A DNA stretch of 64,000 nucleotides from Paenibacillus periandrae. GTDB taxonomy: Bacteria > Bacillota > Bacilli > Paenibacillales > NBRC-103111. The notes under the pieces were generated by a model. The model saw only the letters and a list, made by a program, of their open reading frames with translations. It did no database searches and had not been told where the DNA came from. Each line of letters opens with the position of its first letter. Position 1 is the first letter of the stretch. Positions 9,483-18,407 of the stretch are shown one piece after another. The stretch covers positions 58,559 through 122,558 of the forward strand of contig NZ_JAJNMU010000026.1 of assembly GCF_022458865.1 (NCBI RefSeq). The letters are read 5' to 3'. The position numbers and the translations under genes are program-made.

Positions 9483-10301
9483 TTGGTCACATATGGTGTA
9501 TTGGTTATTAGCCATGGCTCGCGCAGTGAGCATTGGGTTCGATTGGTTGACGAGGCCGTCAATGCGGTGCAGGTACCAACGGGGATACCGGTGTTTTCCA
9601 GCTTTCTCGAAATTGTTGAGGGGCGGCTCATTCAGGATGGCATTACATATTTGGAGTCACTGGGCGTAACAGATATTATCGTGGTGCCGCTATTTATTTC
9701 CTCGGGAAGCACACATATCGACGAGATCAGCTATGCGCTTGGCGTTAAGCCTGAACCGATTCTTCCGACGGATATGACACCCTTTGCTATTCGGACCGTC
9801 ATTCATTTTACAGCACCGATTGATGATGATCCTGTTATTGCTCAAATATTGTATGAAAAAATGAAGCCGCTCTCAGTCGCTCCTTCCCAGGAGATTGTGC
9901 TGCTTGTCGGTCATGGCAGTATAGAACGGAATTTTCATCTTCTGTGGCGCAGAGGTTTAGAGAAGCTGGCTTCAAGGTTAAAAGAGTGTGGAGGCTTTGA
10001 TGAGGTGGATGTAGCGATGCTGCTGCCCAACCAAATTCCAGCCAAAATGAATCGTTGGCGCAAGCTGAAACCAGACCATACGATGCTGGTAGTACCGCTT
10101 TTTCTCAGTGAGGGATATTTTACAAACGAGGTCATTCCTGAGCGGCTGCAAGGATATAATTATCAATATAATGGAAGGTCGTTGCTTCCTCATCCGCTGT
10201 TGCCAAGGTGGATTGAGCAGCAAACGGCTCCTTTTTGGAAACGTAAGGATTGCAATATATGTGAACGGGTGATTAAGGAATGGCCAAACGTGCAAGATTA
10301 A
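9483..10301 (+). CDS. CbiX-type sirohydrochlorin chelatase-like protein
   Basis: About 273 residues with two tandem CbiX/CbiK-like domains. The first opens with YGVLVISHGSR and includes DIIVVPLFISSGSTHIDEI; the second has EIVLLVGHGS and TMLVVPLFLSEGYFTNEVIPERL. The family inserts Co, Ni or Fe into sirohydrochlorin, with His in the SHGS and SSGSTH motifs as metal ligands. No other cobalamin or siroheme gene is nearby, so the substrate is inferred only from the family. I choose TTG 9483 because AGAGGGGTG lies just upstream and homologues begin here; an in-frame ATG at 9420 lies at the predicted transcript start. The gene overlaps dgkB by 22 bp. Confidence 0.8.
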   Translation: MVTYGVLVISHGSRSEHWVRLVDEAVNAVQVPTGIPVFSSFLEIVEGRLIQDGITYLESLGVTDIIVVPLFISSGSTHIDEISYALGVKPEPILPTDMTPFAIRTVIHFTAPIDDDPVIAQILYEKMKPLSVAPSQEIVLLVGHGSIERNFHLLWRRGLEKLASRLKECGGFDEVDVAMLLPNQIPAKMNRWRKLKPDHTMLVVPLFLSEGYFTNEVIPERLQGYNYQYNGRSLLPHPLLPRWIEQQTAPFWKRKDCNICERVIKEWPNVQD

Positions 10302-11188
10302 TATATAATCCAACCTCTGGCAGAGAGGAAATGAGAAAACGTCTGCCGGAAATTTTGCAGCAGCTCGAGCGCGGCGGGATCGAAACCTCCACTCATGCGA
10401 CGATCGGCGAGGGTGACGCTACACTGGCTGCGGCTGATGCAGTCGAACGCGGCTTCGATATTATTATCGCGGCGGGTGGGGATGGTACCCTGTACGAGGT
10501 CATCAATGGCGTAGCCGAGAAGGCATACCGGCCTCCTATCGGCATTCTCCCGCTGGGAACGACCAATGATTTTGCCCGGGCGCTCAATATTCCGCGCAGC
10601 TGGGAAGGCGCGGTTGACGTGATCCTGCAGCAGCATGCGCAATACATCGATGTCGGCAAAATGGATCAACGGTATTTCATTAACATCGCGGGTGGCGGCT
10701 CCCTGACAGAGCTGACCTACGAAGTGCCCAGCAAGCTGAAAACGATGATCGGCCAAATGGCTTATTATATGAAGGGTCTGGAAAAGCTGCCTCGCTTAAG
10801 CCCAATTGAGCTCTACATCCGTACAGACGATAATAATTTTCATGAAGAGGTAATGCTGTTCCTTATCTCCAACAGCAACTCTGTCGGTGGCTTCGAGCGA
10901 CTGGCACCGGACGCTTCCCTGAACGATGGCTTATTCGATGTGCTGATTCTCAAAAAGTGCAATCTCGCCGAGTTTATCCGCGTAGTGTCGTTAGCGCTGC
11001 GTGGAGAGCATTTGGGAGATCCTAATATTATTTATCTGCAAACACGTACGATCCAGGTCAGCTCACCGGATTACGTACAAATTAATTTGGACGGTGAGTT
11101 CGGCGGAACGCTGCCATGCACGTTTACAAACCTGCCCTCCCATGTACAAATCTTCGTGGATCAGAGTGGATTATCGGTATACAAGTAA
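10280..11188 (+). CDS. dgkB: Diacylglycerol kinase DgkB
   Basis: A 302-residue soluble lipid kinase that phosphorylates diacylglycerol to phosphatidic acid at the inner membrane face, recycling diacylglycerol from lipoteichoic acid synthesis. It has the N-terminal kinase domain with YNPTSGREEMRKRLPEIL and the nucleotide-binding GGDGTLYEVINGV, then GTTNDFARAL, and the C-terminal beta domain ending QINLDGEFGGTLPCTF. Length is as expected. It starts within the 3' end of the CbiX gene, and the methyltransferase gene that follows keeps the dgkB-rlmCD order of Bacillus. Confidence 0.93.
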   Translation: MAKRARLIYNPTSGREEMRKRLPEILQQLERGGIETSTHATIGEGDATLAAADAVERGFDIIIAAGGDGTLYEVINGVAEKAYRPPIGILPLGTTNDFARALNIPRSWEGAVDVILQQHAQYIDVGKMDQRYFINIAGGGSLTELTYEVPSKLKTMIGQMAYYMKGLEKLPRLSPIELYIRTDDNNFHEEVMLFLISNSNSVGGFERLAPDASLNDGLFDVLILKKCNLAEFIRVVSLALRGEHLGDPNIIYLQTRTIQVSSPDYVQINLDGEFGGTLPCTFTNLPSHVQIFVDQSGLSVYK

Positions 11189-11341
11189 TTCGAGTGGGAA
11201 TTACGTATATGAGCAATGATTTAAGTCGCACAAAGAGTCTGTTCAATGGATGAGTAAGGGTGAGCTTGCTTCACTGGTTTACTTACAATGGACAGGCTCT
11301 TGCCGTGCAAATGAGGAAATACAAACATGGAGTGAACGGAT

Positions 11342-12949
11342 ATGAACAGAAAGAATGGCAAGAGTGGCTATAAAAAAGATCGGTCCGGCAAGGATGCGAG
11401 TAAAGTGGGCAGCCCAGGTGCTCGCCTGAATTCGAGTCGGGGATTAAACAACAGAACTTCGCCAAGTGTGGATACAGCAGATTTGCCAGTTGTGAGGAAC
11501 GAAGAGTATGAGGCCGAGATCGTCGGCATCGGACATGAAGGTGAAGGGGTAGGCCGCGTGAATGGCTTCACCCTTTTTATTAAAGGTGCGCTTCCGGGCG
11601 AGCGAGCGCTTGTTAAGGTGATGAAGCTGAAAAAGCAGTACGGCTACGCGAAGCTGCTGCGAATTGTGAAGTCCAGCCCAGACCGCATCAAGGCGCCCTG
11701 TCCGATCTATGTGCAGTGCGGTGGTTGTCAGCTGCAGCACTTAAGCTACGAGGCGCAGCTGCGCTTCAAGCGTCAGCTTGTCGTGGACAATCTGGAGCGG
11801 ATCGGGAAGCTTAAGGTGGCTGGGATTGGAGAGAAGGAGGCTGACGCTAACGGAGGCATCGTCGTTCATGCAGCTATTGGTATGAACGACCCTTGGCGGT
11901 ATCGTAATAAAGCACAGGTGCCTATCGGACAAGCTGGTGCTCAGCCCGCTCTGGACTTGAGCGGCAGTGGCGAAGCCGTGCCTGCGGTCATGGAAGGCGG
12001 CTTAGTTGGCGGCTTCTATGCACAAGGTACTCATCGTATCATCGATATGGAGGCTTGCCTGATCCAACAGGAAAATAACGACCGCGTCGTGTCCGAGGTC
12101 AAGCGGATCGCCCGCGAGCTGGGTATCCGTCCGTATAACGAAGAAACCCATAAGGGTCTGCTGCGTCATGTCGTAGCCCGCTATGGCTTTAATACCGGAG
12201 ATATTATGGTCGTCCTCATAACCAATGGTCATGACATCCCGCACAAGGATGAACTCGTGGGCCTGCTTCACGCGGCGATTCCCGGCATCAAGAGCATTTG
12301 CCAGAACGTGAACAGAGAACAAACGAACGTTATTTTCGGTGAGCAGACCAAAGTATTATGGGGCGACGATGTGATCTACGATACAATCGGAGATATTCGA
12401 TTCGCGATATCCGCGCGCTCGTTCTTTCAAGTGAATCCCGTACAGACGGAGGTTCTGTACGGCAAAGCACTTGAATTCGCCGACTTGAGCGGCGAAGAGA
12501 CGGTGATCGATGCCTATTGCGGCATCGGCACGATCTCGCTCTTCCTGGCGCAGCGTGCGCGCCAGGTGTACGGCGTCGAAATCGTCGAGGAAGCTATCGA
12601 CGATGCGCGGCGCAATGCGCTGCTGAACGGCATCCGCAACGTTCAGTTCGAAGCCGGCCCAGCCGAGGTCGTTATTCCCGAGTGGCGTCGTAAGGGCATC
12701 AGCCCCGACGTCATCGTGGTCGACCCGCCGCGCAAGGGCTGCGATGCGGGTCTGCTATCGACGATTCTGGAGATGCAGCCGAAGCGCGTGGTGTACGTAT
12801 CCTGTAATCCATCGACGCTGGCGAGGGATCTAAGGGTGCTGGAGGATGGCGGGTATAGGGCGGTGGAGGTGCAACCGGTGGATATGTTTCCGCATACCGT
12901 TCACGTAGAATCGGTAGCTTTGTTAGTGAGGAATGGTACAGATCGCTGA
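11342..12949 (+). CDS. rlmCD: 23S rRNA (uracil-5-)-methyltransferase RlmCD/RumA family
   Basis: A 535-residue SAM-dependent enzyme forming m5U in 23S rRNA. A basic Ser/Gly/Lys-rich extension of about 55 residues precedes the TRAM RNA-binding domain (EAEIVGIGHEGEGVGRVNGFTLFIKGALPGERA). The Fe-S cysteines are in CPIYVQCGGCQLQHL. The methyltransferase domain has FFQVNPVQTEVLY, DAYCGIGTISLFLA, VVDPPRKGCD and the catalytic Cys in VYVSCNPSTLARD. It is the sole family member in view; in Bacillus one enzyme does both RlmC and RlmD reactions, so the symbol is by analogy. GGAG lies nine bases before the ATG. Confidence 0.9.
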   Translation: MNRKNGKSGYKKDRSGKDASKVGSPGARLNSSRGLNNRTSPSVDTADLPVVRNEEYEAEIVGIGHEGEGVGRVNGFTLFIKGALPGERALVKVMKLKKQYGYAKLLRIVKSSPDRIKAPCPIYVQCGGCQLQHLSYEAQLRFKRQLVVDNLERIGKLKVAGIGEKEADANGGIVVHAAIGMNDPWRYRNKAQVPIGQAGAQPALDLSGSGEAVPAVMEGGLVGGFYAQGTHRIIDMEACLIQQENNDRVVSEVKRIARELGIRPYNEETHKGLLRHVVARYGFNTGDIMVVLITNGHDIPHKDELVGLLHAAIPGIKSICQNVNREQTNVIFGEQTKVLWGDDVIYDTIGDIRFAISARSFFQVNPVQTEVLYGKALEFADLSGEETVIDAYCGIGTISLFLAQRARQVYGVEIVEEAIDDARRNALLNGIRNVQFEAGPAEVVIPEWRRKGISPDVIVVDPPRKGCDAGLLSTILEMQPKRVVYVSCNPSTLARDLRVLEDGGYRAVEVQPVDMFPHTVHVESVALLVRNGTDR

Positions 12950-13070
12950 GAATGCAGTGGTGGAGCGGGTTTGGGGAGTAGTACAGATAGATTAGAAACG
13001 TGAAACAGAAGCGTCAAAATAGTAGAGTTGACTGATTGTTGACGAAATCTATAGCTTTATTTTTAGAAAG

Positions 13071-13099
13071 CACCTGTTGATTAAAAGCAGGTGTTTTTT
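13071..13099 (+). terminator. Rho-independent terminator of the cbiX-dgkB-rlmCD run
   Basis: CACCTG at 13071-13076 pairs with CAGGTG at 13088-13093, followed by a run of T. Confidence 0.8.
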
Positions 13100-13260
13100 C
13101 TTTTTTTTCGAAAAGGCTTTAAGATGAGGGCAGATCTGGATAATCTAGATCCCCTTTTTTCTCAGGAAGATTTAACGATTCACTAACAATGTAAATAATA
13201 TTAGCTCTTCGATATACTTCGTGGGAAAGTTAAGGTATTCGTTACTAATAGGGCGATTTG

Positions 13261-13370
13261 ACATGGAGCCTCTGCGGGCATGATTTCAAGCAAAAGGGCG
13301 AAACCACAAGGGTTTCGCATGGCAGACTAGCCTATCATACCCGCCACTCCATGTAAAATGTCTATTTTAC
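13261..13370. repeat. Nested inverted repeats, candidate structured RNA
   Basis: Four co-axial helices can form. ACATGGAG (13261-13268) pairs with 13347-13354. GCGGGCATGAT (13274-13284) pairs with 13334-13344 with one mismatch. GCGAAACC (13298-13305) pairs with 13311-13318. A separate hairpin GTAAAAT/ATTTTAC lies at 13353-13370. I do not recognise it as a known riboswitch or tRNA. Confidence 0.5.
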
Positions 13371-13584
13371 CCATGTAGAGTAGTGAGGAAGCATAAAATC
13401 TCTCTCAGTTAATCGGATGCCATTACCAAAAACTATATGTTAAATGGATAATATAGTTCTAATGTTCTATTCATAAGGCGACTATTATGTAATAATAGAA
13501 AATGTCAAATTTTGTAGTTAAAAACATGAAAACATATAGATAAGGCAGTTCCCATCTTAAGTCAGTTACCGAGGTGTTGTCATA

Positions 13585-14394
13585 ATGGCACGATATATTC
13601 AAATTGATGATATAAACGTTCCTCACGATTTTGTAAAGAAGCATATTACGTTTGTTCTAGGAGATGTAACTACTTATGAAGAGTTCTACACTGAATTTCA
13701 AAGGTACCTTTTGCAGAGTGTTTTGACGCAGAGACCCTTTGAAGGATTAATGTTATTTCTAAATGGTGATCCAATTGATGAAAAACATAAAAGATACATA
13801 ATTAATAACGTCCGACGAATATTCATTAATGAACAACACTTTAAAGGACTTGTTGGTGAACATTTGTTCTCATTTTATTTTCATAAAAAAGTGCGTGATA
13901 TATTATGGGCACATGGTCCAAAGGGGCGCTCCTCAGCAGAACCAGGTATTGATTTTGTAACTTTTACCGGCGACATAAATGATAAGGATTCCATAAAAAT
14001 AACTATATGGGAAACTAAAACTACTGAAAATACAATCTCATCACGAGCAAGTCAAATATATGATTTTTTTAGTGAAGATGGTAGTTTTGAGGAAAATATC
14101 GACAGTGAAATTAATGCTGTACAAGAGTTGTTTAAAAATGAGCCCAATAATTTCTTGAAGGAAGTTGTTGAGGAGTTGTTTGAGATCGTAATAAATAGGG
14201 AGTTCTGTATAGGAGCAACCGGGGTTTCATCAAATCTCACCTCCACTAATGATACTTTCAAGCAATTCGCGGATTGTTTCAAAAATGAGTTAACCAAGGA
14301 GCAACGATTAGTTAAGTTTGTTTTTGTTGAGTTGCTAACAAAGATTCTAGATGATTTGAGGGATAGAATATGGAACAAGTTATTAGCTCCTTAA
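13585..14394 (+). CDS. hamA: HamA/AbpA-like PD-(D/E)XK nuclease of a Hachiman-type defence system
   Basis: A 269-residue protein with the architecture of DUF1837 nucleases. A Glu in GLVGEHLFSF (E92), an Asp in EPGIDFVTF (D123) and the pair in TIWETKTT (E143, K145) make a PD-(D/E)XK active site. In Hachiman the nuclease is held inactive by the helicase partner and degrades DNA during infection; here that role is inferred. GAGGTG lies before the ATG. The last 25 bases overlap the helicase gene, so the two are translationally coupled. The gene is about two-thirds AT, unlike the core genes to the left, which suggests transfer. Family assignment is by motif and context only. Confidence 0.65.
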   Translation: MARYIQIDDINVPHDFVKKHITFVLGDVTTYEEFYTEFQRYLLQSVLTQRPFEGLMLFLNGDPIDEKHKRYIINNVRRIFINEQHFKGLVGEHLFSFYFHKKVRDILWAHGPKGRSSAEPGIDFVTFTGDINDKDSIKITIWETKTTENTISSRASQIYDFFSEDGSFEENIDSEINAVQELFKNEPNNFLKEVVEELFEIVINREFCIGATGVSSNLTSTNDTFKQFADCFKNELTKEQRLVKFVFVELLTKILDDLRDRIWNKLLAP

Positions 14395-17300
14395 ATATAA
14401 ATTCTCTATTACAACGACTCAAGGAATCCACGACTTCAGATGATTTTAAGGAAATACTTGAAATTTTAATAGTTAATTGTATCAGTCTTGATATTAATAA
14501 AAGGGAAGTTTCTGAGGAAACTCTTGAAAGAGTAATAACAAGGATAAGGCTATTAGAGAAAATTAGTATATTTCTATTTTCTGAATATAACAACGTATTG
14601 AGAAGTTATGATGAAACAATTATGAGAAGAGCTATGCAATTATGTGCTATTGCAAGTGAGAAGCTAGGGGACTATTTAGAACATGTAAGCGAAGAGAAGT
14701 TATCAACCCTTTCATATGACCAAATTTTAAATAAACAATTAAAAACATATTGGAGAGCTGCTGTTGCATATACACTGAGTGAAAATCCACCAAACGCAAT
14801 TGTTATCGCAAGAAAATTAAAAAAGATTTTAGATAAATTAGAGGATAGTTTACCTATACATATTAGGAATTTATATAAGTTATCTTACTTCTTGCTGAGT
14901 AGGAATTTTATCAATAATATCCAAGAAAATATTTATGATGAAGATTTAATACAAATATTTCGACAGTTAAAAGAATTTATAGTAAATGGTGACCGAAAAG
15001 CAGCAAATGATTCTATTTCTTTGCTGAATCTGTTAACCGAAAGAAAATTATTATCCCATAAAAATGATGAATTTAGATATTTAAAGCATCTGAGGCACTG
15101 TGTTGATAAGATTATTAAGAATAGTGTATGGACTAACCTAAATGATGTTTTTTCAATCAACTATATACTACAACTCATTAAATCCAGTCCATCGGTTTTG
15201 GAACTTTGGCCAAACCAATTGGACATAATAAATAATACTGACAGTTTTCTACGAAACGATAGAATTAAGCGATCGATGATAAATTTTCCAACTAGCGGTG
15301 GTAAAAGTCTTTTAGCTGAATTTGCAATTGTGAAGGAACTAGAAAAAGACATAACGAAAAAATGCTTCTACATCGTTCCTACTAATGCATTAGTATATGA
15401 GGTCACGAAGCGATTAAGGGATAGATTTAGAAGACTAGGATATAAAGTCTCAAGTTCAATCAGTGGTTATGAACCTGATTTCATATTTGGACAATATTTA
15501 GAGGAAAATGTAATCGTTACTACGCCGGAGAAACTTGACATGATTACTCGGAATGTTTTCTCTAATGATATTTTGGGACAGACGTCACTTATTATTTTCG
15601 ATGAGTTTCACAAGATTCAAGACAGGGAACGCGGTTGGCTGATTGAAGGGAATATTTCATTTTTAATTAATCATCCATCTTATAGTAATACTAGACTTTT
15701 ATTATTATCAGCAATAATTGACAATGGCGCAGCCGTAATGGAATGGGTGGATGGTGCTGAACAATGTACTGGACACTTTCCAAGTGATTGGAAACCAACA
15801 GTCAAATTAAAAGGTATTGTTTCGTGGGAGTATGAGGAGGGTGATAATGGGCGTTGGTTAAACGTAAATGCAGATGATCCTTTTTATAAGGAAGGTTATA
15901 GAAATTATAGAGCAGCTGCAAAGATAAAATATCGAATTAGTGGGAAAGAAAGAAAAGTTAATTTATTTCGATTTGCAAGGTATCACCACCAAGATAATAA
16001 TCGAGTAGATCGAACTAATAATATGAAAACTGAAAACTTCATAATGGGTGTAGCACAAAAGCTTAAAAACGTTGGTGGAAGCTTGATATTTTTTCATACT
16101 AAAGACGAATGCGAGAAGTTTGTCAGGAACTATGAGCCATTGTTTACTGAACGAGCGGAGCTTAGCCTAGAAGTTGAGAACCTCATAACATATATAGAGA
16201 AACGATTAGGTTCTGATCATTTATTGACAATAGGATTAAATAAAGGATTAGTATACCATCACGGTAGTTTACCAGTAGACATACGTGAAGCTTTGGAAGA
16301 CTACTTTTTAAAAGGTCTCATTAAAATAATGGTATGCACAACTACATTAGTAGAAGGTGTAAATTTTCCAATACAAAACTTTATTCATTCAGGTAGAACT
16401 TATGCAGGACAGCGTACTTTAAGTCCTGGTGACTTTAAGAACATTGCAGGTCGAGCTGGGAGAGCATATCATAGTACGTTTGGCCAAATCGTTTATATTA
16501 ACTTTTATAATAATATTATTGATGAACATTTCAACTACGAAGACTATTCTAATGATGTGAAAAGTTCACTTTTAGATGATGATGATTTATTTAATGCTTT
16601 AGATGAAATTGAAAGATTAGAAGAAGCGGAGCAAACAACTGCCTTATTAAATTTAACTTCAAAGTCATTTGTTAAATCAGTATTACTATTTTACAACGTT
16701 TTGTCGCCTCTAAAAGAAGACATATTAGGTATCCTAGGTAATACATTATTCTTTCAGCAAGCTGCCCCAGTTAAAAAAGAAAAAATAATGGGGTTTTCAA
16801 GAAATTTGTTTTCTTATTATGACTTACAAAATCCAGACGAACTAATTAAAATTCAAGAAAGTGGTTTATCGTTTAATACATATAGAACACTGCGAAGGCT
16901 AGCGACATTGGTAGTAGAGGAAGATCGCGGAAGGGGAGGTGTGATTGAATCTGTTGCAGAAATAATTACACCTGAAATCTACGGAAGATTACTATCTTTT
17001 CCGGAAAGTAAAAAATTCGATGTTAAGAAAAGTACATCAGCATCACGTGTAATAGTGATTGATGATTATAATCTTTTTATTGATTGGATTGAAAGTAATA
17101 AATCATATAAACAACTTTCAGAACAATATTTTTTCCAAGTCGAAGAAAATTACAGAATGTCACGTCTTGTAGAATACGTGAAGGATTTGTTTGAGTTTAA
17201 GCTCCCTTGGATCATTGGTACACTGTGTTCAATGGTTATTGAGACATTAGGAAATGTTGAGTTTTATATGTATCTCCCTCTCTTCATTAAATTTGGAGTG

Positions 17301-17864
17301 AATAATAGTGTAGATGTAAACCTTTTTAAATTAGGGCTAAACTCACGTGAGACGGTAAAAGATTTATCACAATACATTCAGACTAATACTACCCATAGAA
17401 CTATTGATGAATTAAGGGATTTCCTTAAGGATGCTGAGCCGTTGATATTCTTAGATACTGAAAGTAATATTACTCCTTTTGAAGTAAGAAAGCTAATGTC
17501 ACTTTCGAATAATTATAAAGAGATTACAGATGTATTTAATGAATATAATTATGTCGAAATCCAACTTGCCGGGACAAAATTTAATTTATGCCAATTGCCC
17601 GGAAGAGACTTATTGCTTTCAAGGCTTACGAGCGGTAGTGAACTAATAATAAAAAGAGAACGAGACAATTTTTATGATGAGAATGCTGTTGAAGTTTATT
17701 ATTCCAATAATAAAATCGGTTATATACCGCGCAAGTATAATGAAGAAATTTGTTACTACTTAGACTTAAATTTCAACTATACGTTAATAGTTGAAGCAGT
17801 AACAGTTGTTGATCCTAATCGGTATATTGACGTGAAAATGATGCTATCGTTTGAAATGAATTGA
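14370..17864 (+). CDS. hamB: HamB-like Ski2-type helicase with C-terminal HIRAN domain
   Basis: A 1164-residue superfamily 2 helicase. Residues 1-290 are an alpha-helical N-terminal region. Walker A is PTSGGKS (307-313) and motif II is DEFH (about 410). Motif V is TTLVEGVNFP and motif VI NIAGRAGRAYH (about 690). A long helical region follows. The last 100 residues form a HIRAN domain: LAGTKFNLCQLP, ERDNFYDENAVEVYYSNNKIGYIPRKYNEEI. HIRAN in HLTF-type proteins grips 3' DNA ends, so it may let the helicase sense damaged or phage DNA ends. Downstream of and overlapping the nuclease gene, it forms a two-gene system. HamB proteins I know of are shorter and I do not recall a HIRAN in them. Confidence 0.7.
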   Translation: MEQVISSLNINSLLQRLKESTTSDDFKEILEILIVNCISLDINKREVSEETLERVITRIRLLEKISIFLFSEYNNVLRSYDETIMRRAMQLCAIASEKLGDYLEHVSEEKLSTLSYDQILNKQLKTYWRAAVAYTLSENPPNAIVIARKLKKILDKLEDSLPIHIRNLYKLSYFLLSRNFINNIQENIYDEDLIQIFRQLKEFIVNGDRKAANDSISLLNLLTERKLLSHKNDEFRYLKHLRHCVDKIIKNSVWTNLNDVFSINYILQLIKSSPSVLELWPNQLDIINNTDSFLRNDRIKRSMINFPTSGGKSLLAEFAIVKELEKDITKKCFYIVPTNALVYEVTKRLRDRFRRLGYKVSSSISGYEPDFIFGQYLEENVIVTTPEKLDMITRNVFSNDILGQTSLIIFDEFHKIQDRERGWLIEGNISFLINHPSYSNTRLLLLSAIIDNGAAVMEWVDGAEQCTGHFPSDWKPTVKLKGIVSWEYEEGDNGRWLNVNADDPFYKEGYRNYRAAAKIKYRISGKERKVNLFRFARYHHQDNNRVDRTNNMKTENFIMGVAQKLKNVGGSLIFFHTKDECEKFVRNYEPLFTERAELSLEVENLITYIEKRLGSDHLLTIGLNKGLVYHHGSLPVDIREALEDYFLKGLIKIMVCTTTLVEGVNFPIQNFIHSGRTYAGQRTLSPGDFKNIAGRAGRAYHSTFGQIVYINFYNNIIDEHFNYEDYSNDVKSSLLDDDDLFNALDEIERLEEAEQTTALLNLTSKSFVKSVLLFYNVLSPLKEDILGILGNTLFFQQAAPVKKEKIMGFSRNLFSYYDLQNPDELIKIQESGLSFNTYRTLRRLATLVVEEDRGRGGVIESVAEIITPEIYGRLLSFPESKKFDVKKSTSASRVIVIDDYNLFIDWIESNKSYKQLSEQYFFQVEENYRMSRLVEYVKDLFEFKLPWIIGTLCSMVIETLGNVEFYMYLPLFIKFGVNNSVDVNLFKLGLNSRETVKDLSQYIQTNTTHRTIDELRDFLKDAEPLIFLDTESNITPFEVRKLMSLSNNYKEITDVFNEYNYVEIQLAGTKFNLCQLPGRDLLLSRLTSGSELIIKRERDNFYDENAVEVYYSNNKIGYIPRKYNEEICYYLDLNFNYTLIVEAVTVVDPNRYIDVKMMLSFEMN

Positions 17865-17953
17865 TAAAACTACTAATTAGCTTGGTCAATTTGCTTAAGA
17901 AAGATAGAACCACAATTTTAATGAAATTGATCTGAAAAAACTGCACGAAGTAG

Positions 17954-17986
17954 GGACAGCCAACCGTTATAGGGGGCTGTCCTTTT
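17954..17986 (+). terminator. Terminator of the hamAB-like operon
   Basis: GGACAGCC at 17954-17961 pairs with GGCTGTCC at 17975-17982, followed by TTTT. Confidence 0.85.
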
Positions 17987-18105
17987 CGTTGACTGGGATC
18001 TAATCGTTGCAATTAATTTAAATGCATTATAGGGGACCTAGCCGATTAGATATGTCCGGCTGATAGTTAATGTAAAAGTTAAACGTTTATTTAAACTTTC
18101 CGACT

Positions 18106-18160
18106 TCGTAATACTTTCACCCTGTTCGTTTGCATATAAGTAAGCGAAAATACGATTAGA
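18106..18160 (+). promoter_or_regulatory. Conserved upstream element of Y RNA 1
   Basis: TCGTAATACTTTC-CC-TGTTCGTT followed by ATAAG-AAGCGAA-ATA is nearly the same as the element at 35383-35437 before Y RNA 2, and both sit 81-83 bases before the RNA. A weak -10-like AGATAA lies at 18175-18180. It is probably an activator or alternative sigma site. Confidence 0.55.
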
Positions 18161-18188
18161 TGGCCGATGTGTAAAGATAAAGCATTCC

Positions 18189-18328
18189 AAGATCATTGAG
18201 GCGCTTGGATGGGTTACTTCGCCTGTTAAGCGACGTGTCGTTGGTTCGAATCCAACTTCCGCTGAAGAGCGGAATAGCTCAGTGGTAGAGCAGTCTGTAC
18301 CTATCCGACCTTTTTCCTCGATGATCTT
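18189..18328 (+). ncRNA. Y RNA 1 (YrlA-like, with circularly permuted tRNA module)
   Basis: About 140 nt. The ends pair (AAGATCATTGAGG at 18189-18201 with 18316-18328). Inside lie the CGC bulge, GGATGGG/CCTATCC as inner helix, and the core GGGTTACTTCG at 18211-18221. The distal part is a tRNA read in permuted order. A T-arm comes first (5-bp stem, loop TTCGAAT, 18240-18256). Then comes the 3' acceptor strand TTCCGCT, a GAAG loop, and the 5' acceptor strand AGCGGAA. TA and a D-arm (GCTC-AGTGGTAGA-GC, 18277-18291) follow. This is the plan known for bacterial Y RNAs that bind Ro60. It lies just upstream of hen1. Confidence 0.8.
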
Positions 18329-18407
18329 TCCACATCAAGCGAAATAACAGGTTACTGATTAAGGTATCTCGCAAGGTTCCCAATTTGTAATTTAGGAGTA
18401 GATTGAG

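Larger units (their letters stand above)
12950..13584. other. Intergenic junction between core genes and the defence block
   Basis: A 635-bp stretch with no gene visible. It holds a terminator at 13071-13099 and a set of nested inverted repeats at 13261-13370, listed separately. Base composition changes from GC-rich to AT-rich across it, so it marks the left edge of the accessory region. Confidence 0.6.

Noticed and set aside
13261..13370. A cyclic-di-GMP or other known riboswitch
   Set aside because: The conserved bases of the riboswitch classes I know are not present in the loops, so I report it only as a structured region.
18240..18291. An ordinary tRNA gene
   Set aside because: The T-arm precedes the acceptor and D-arm and there is no anticodon arm in normal order; the permuted layout inside a Y-RNA stem explains it better.
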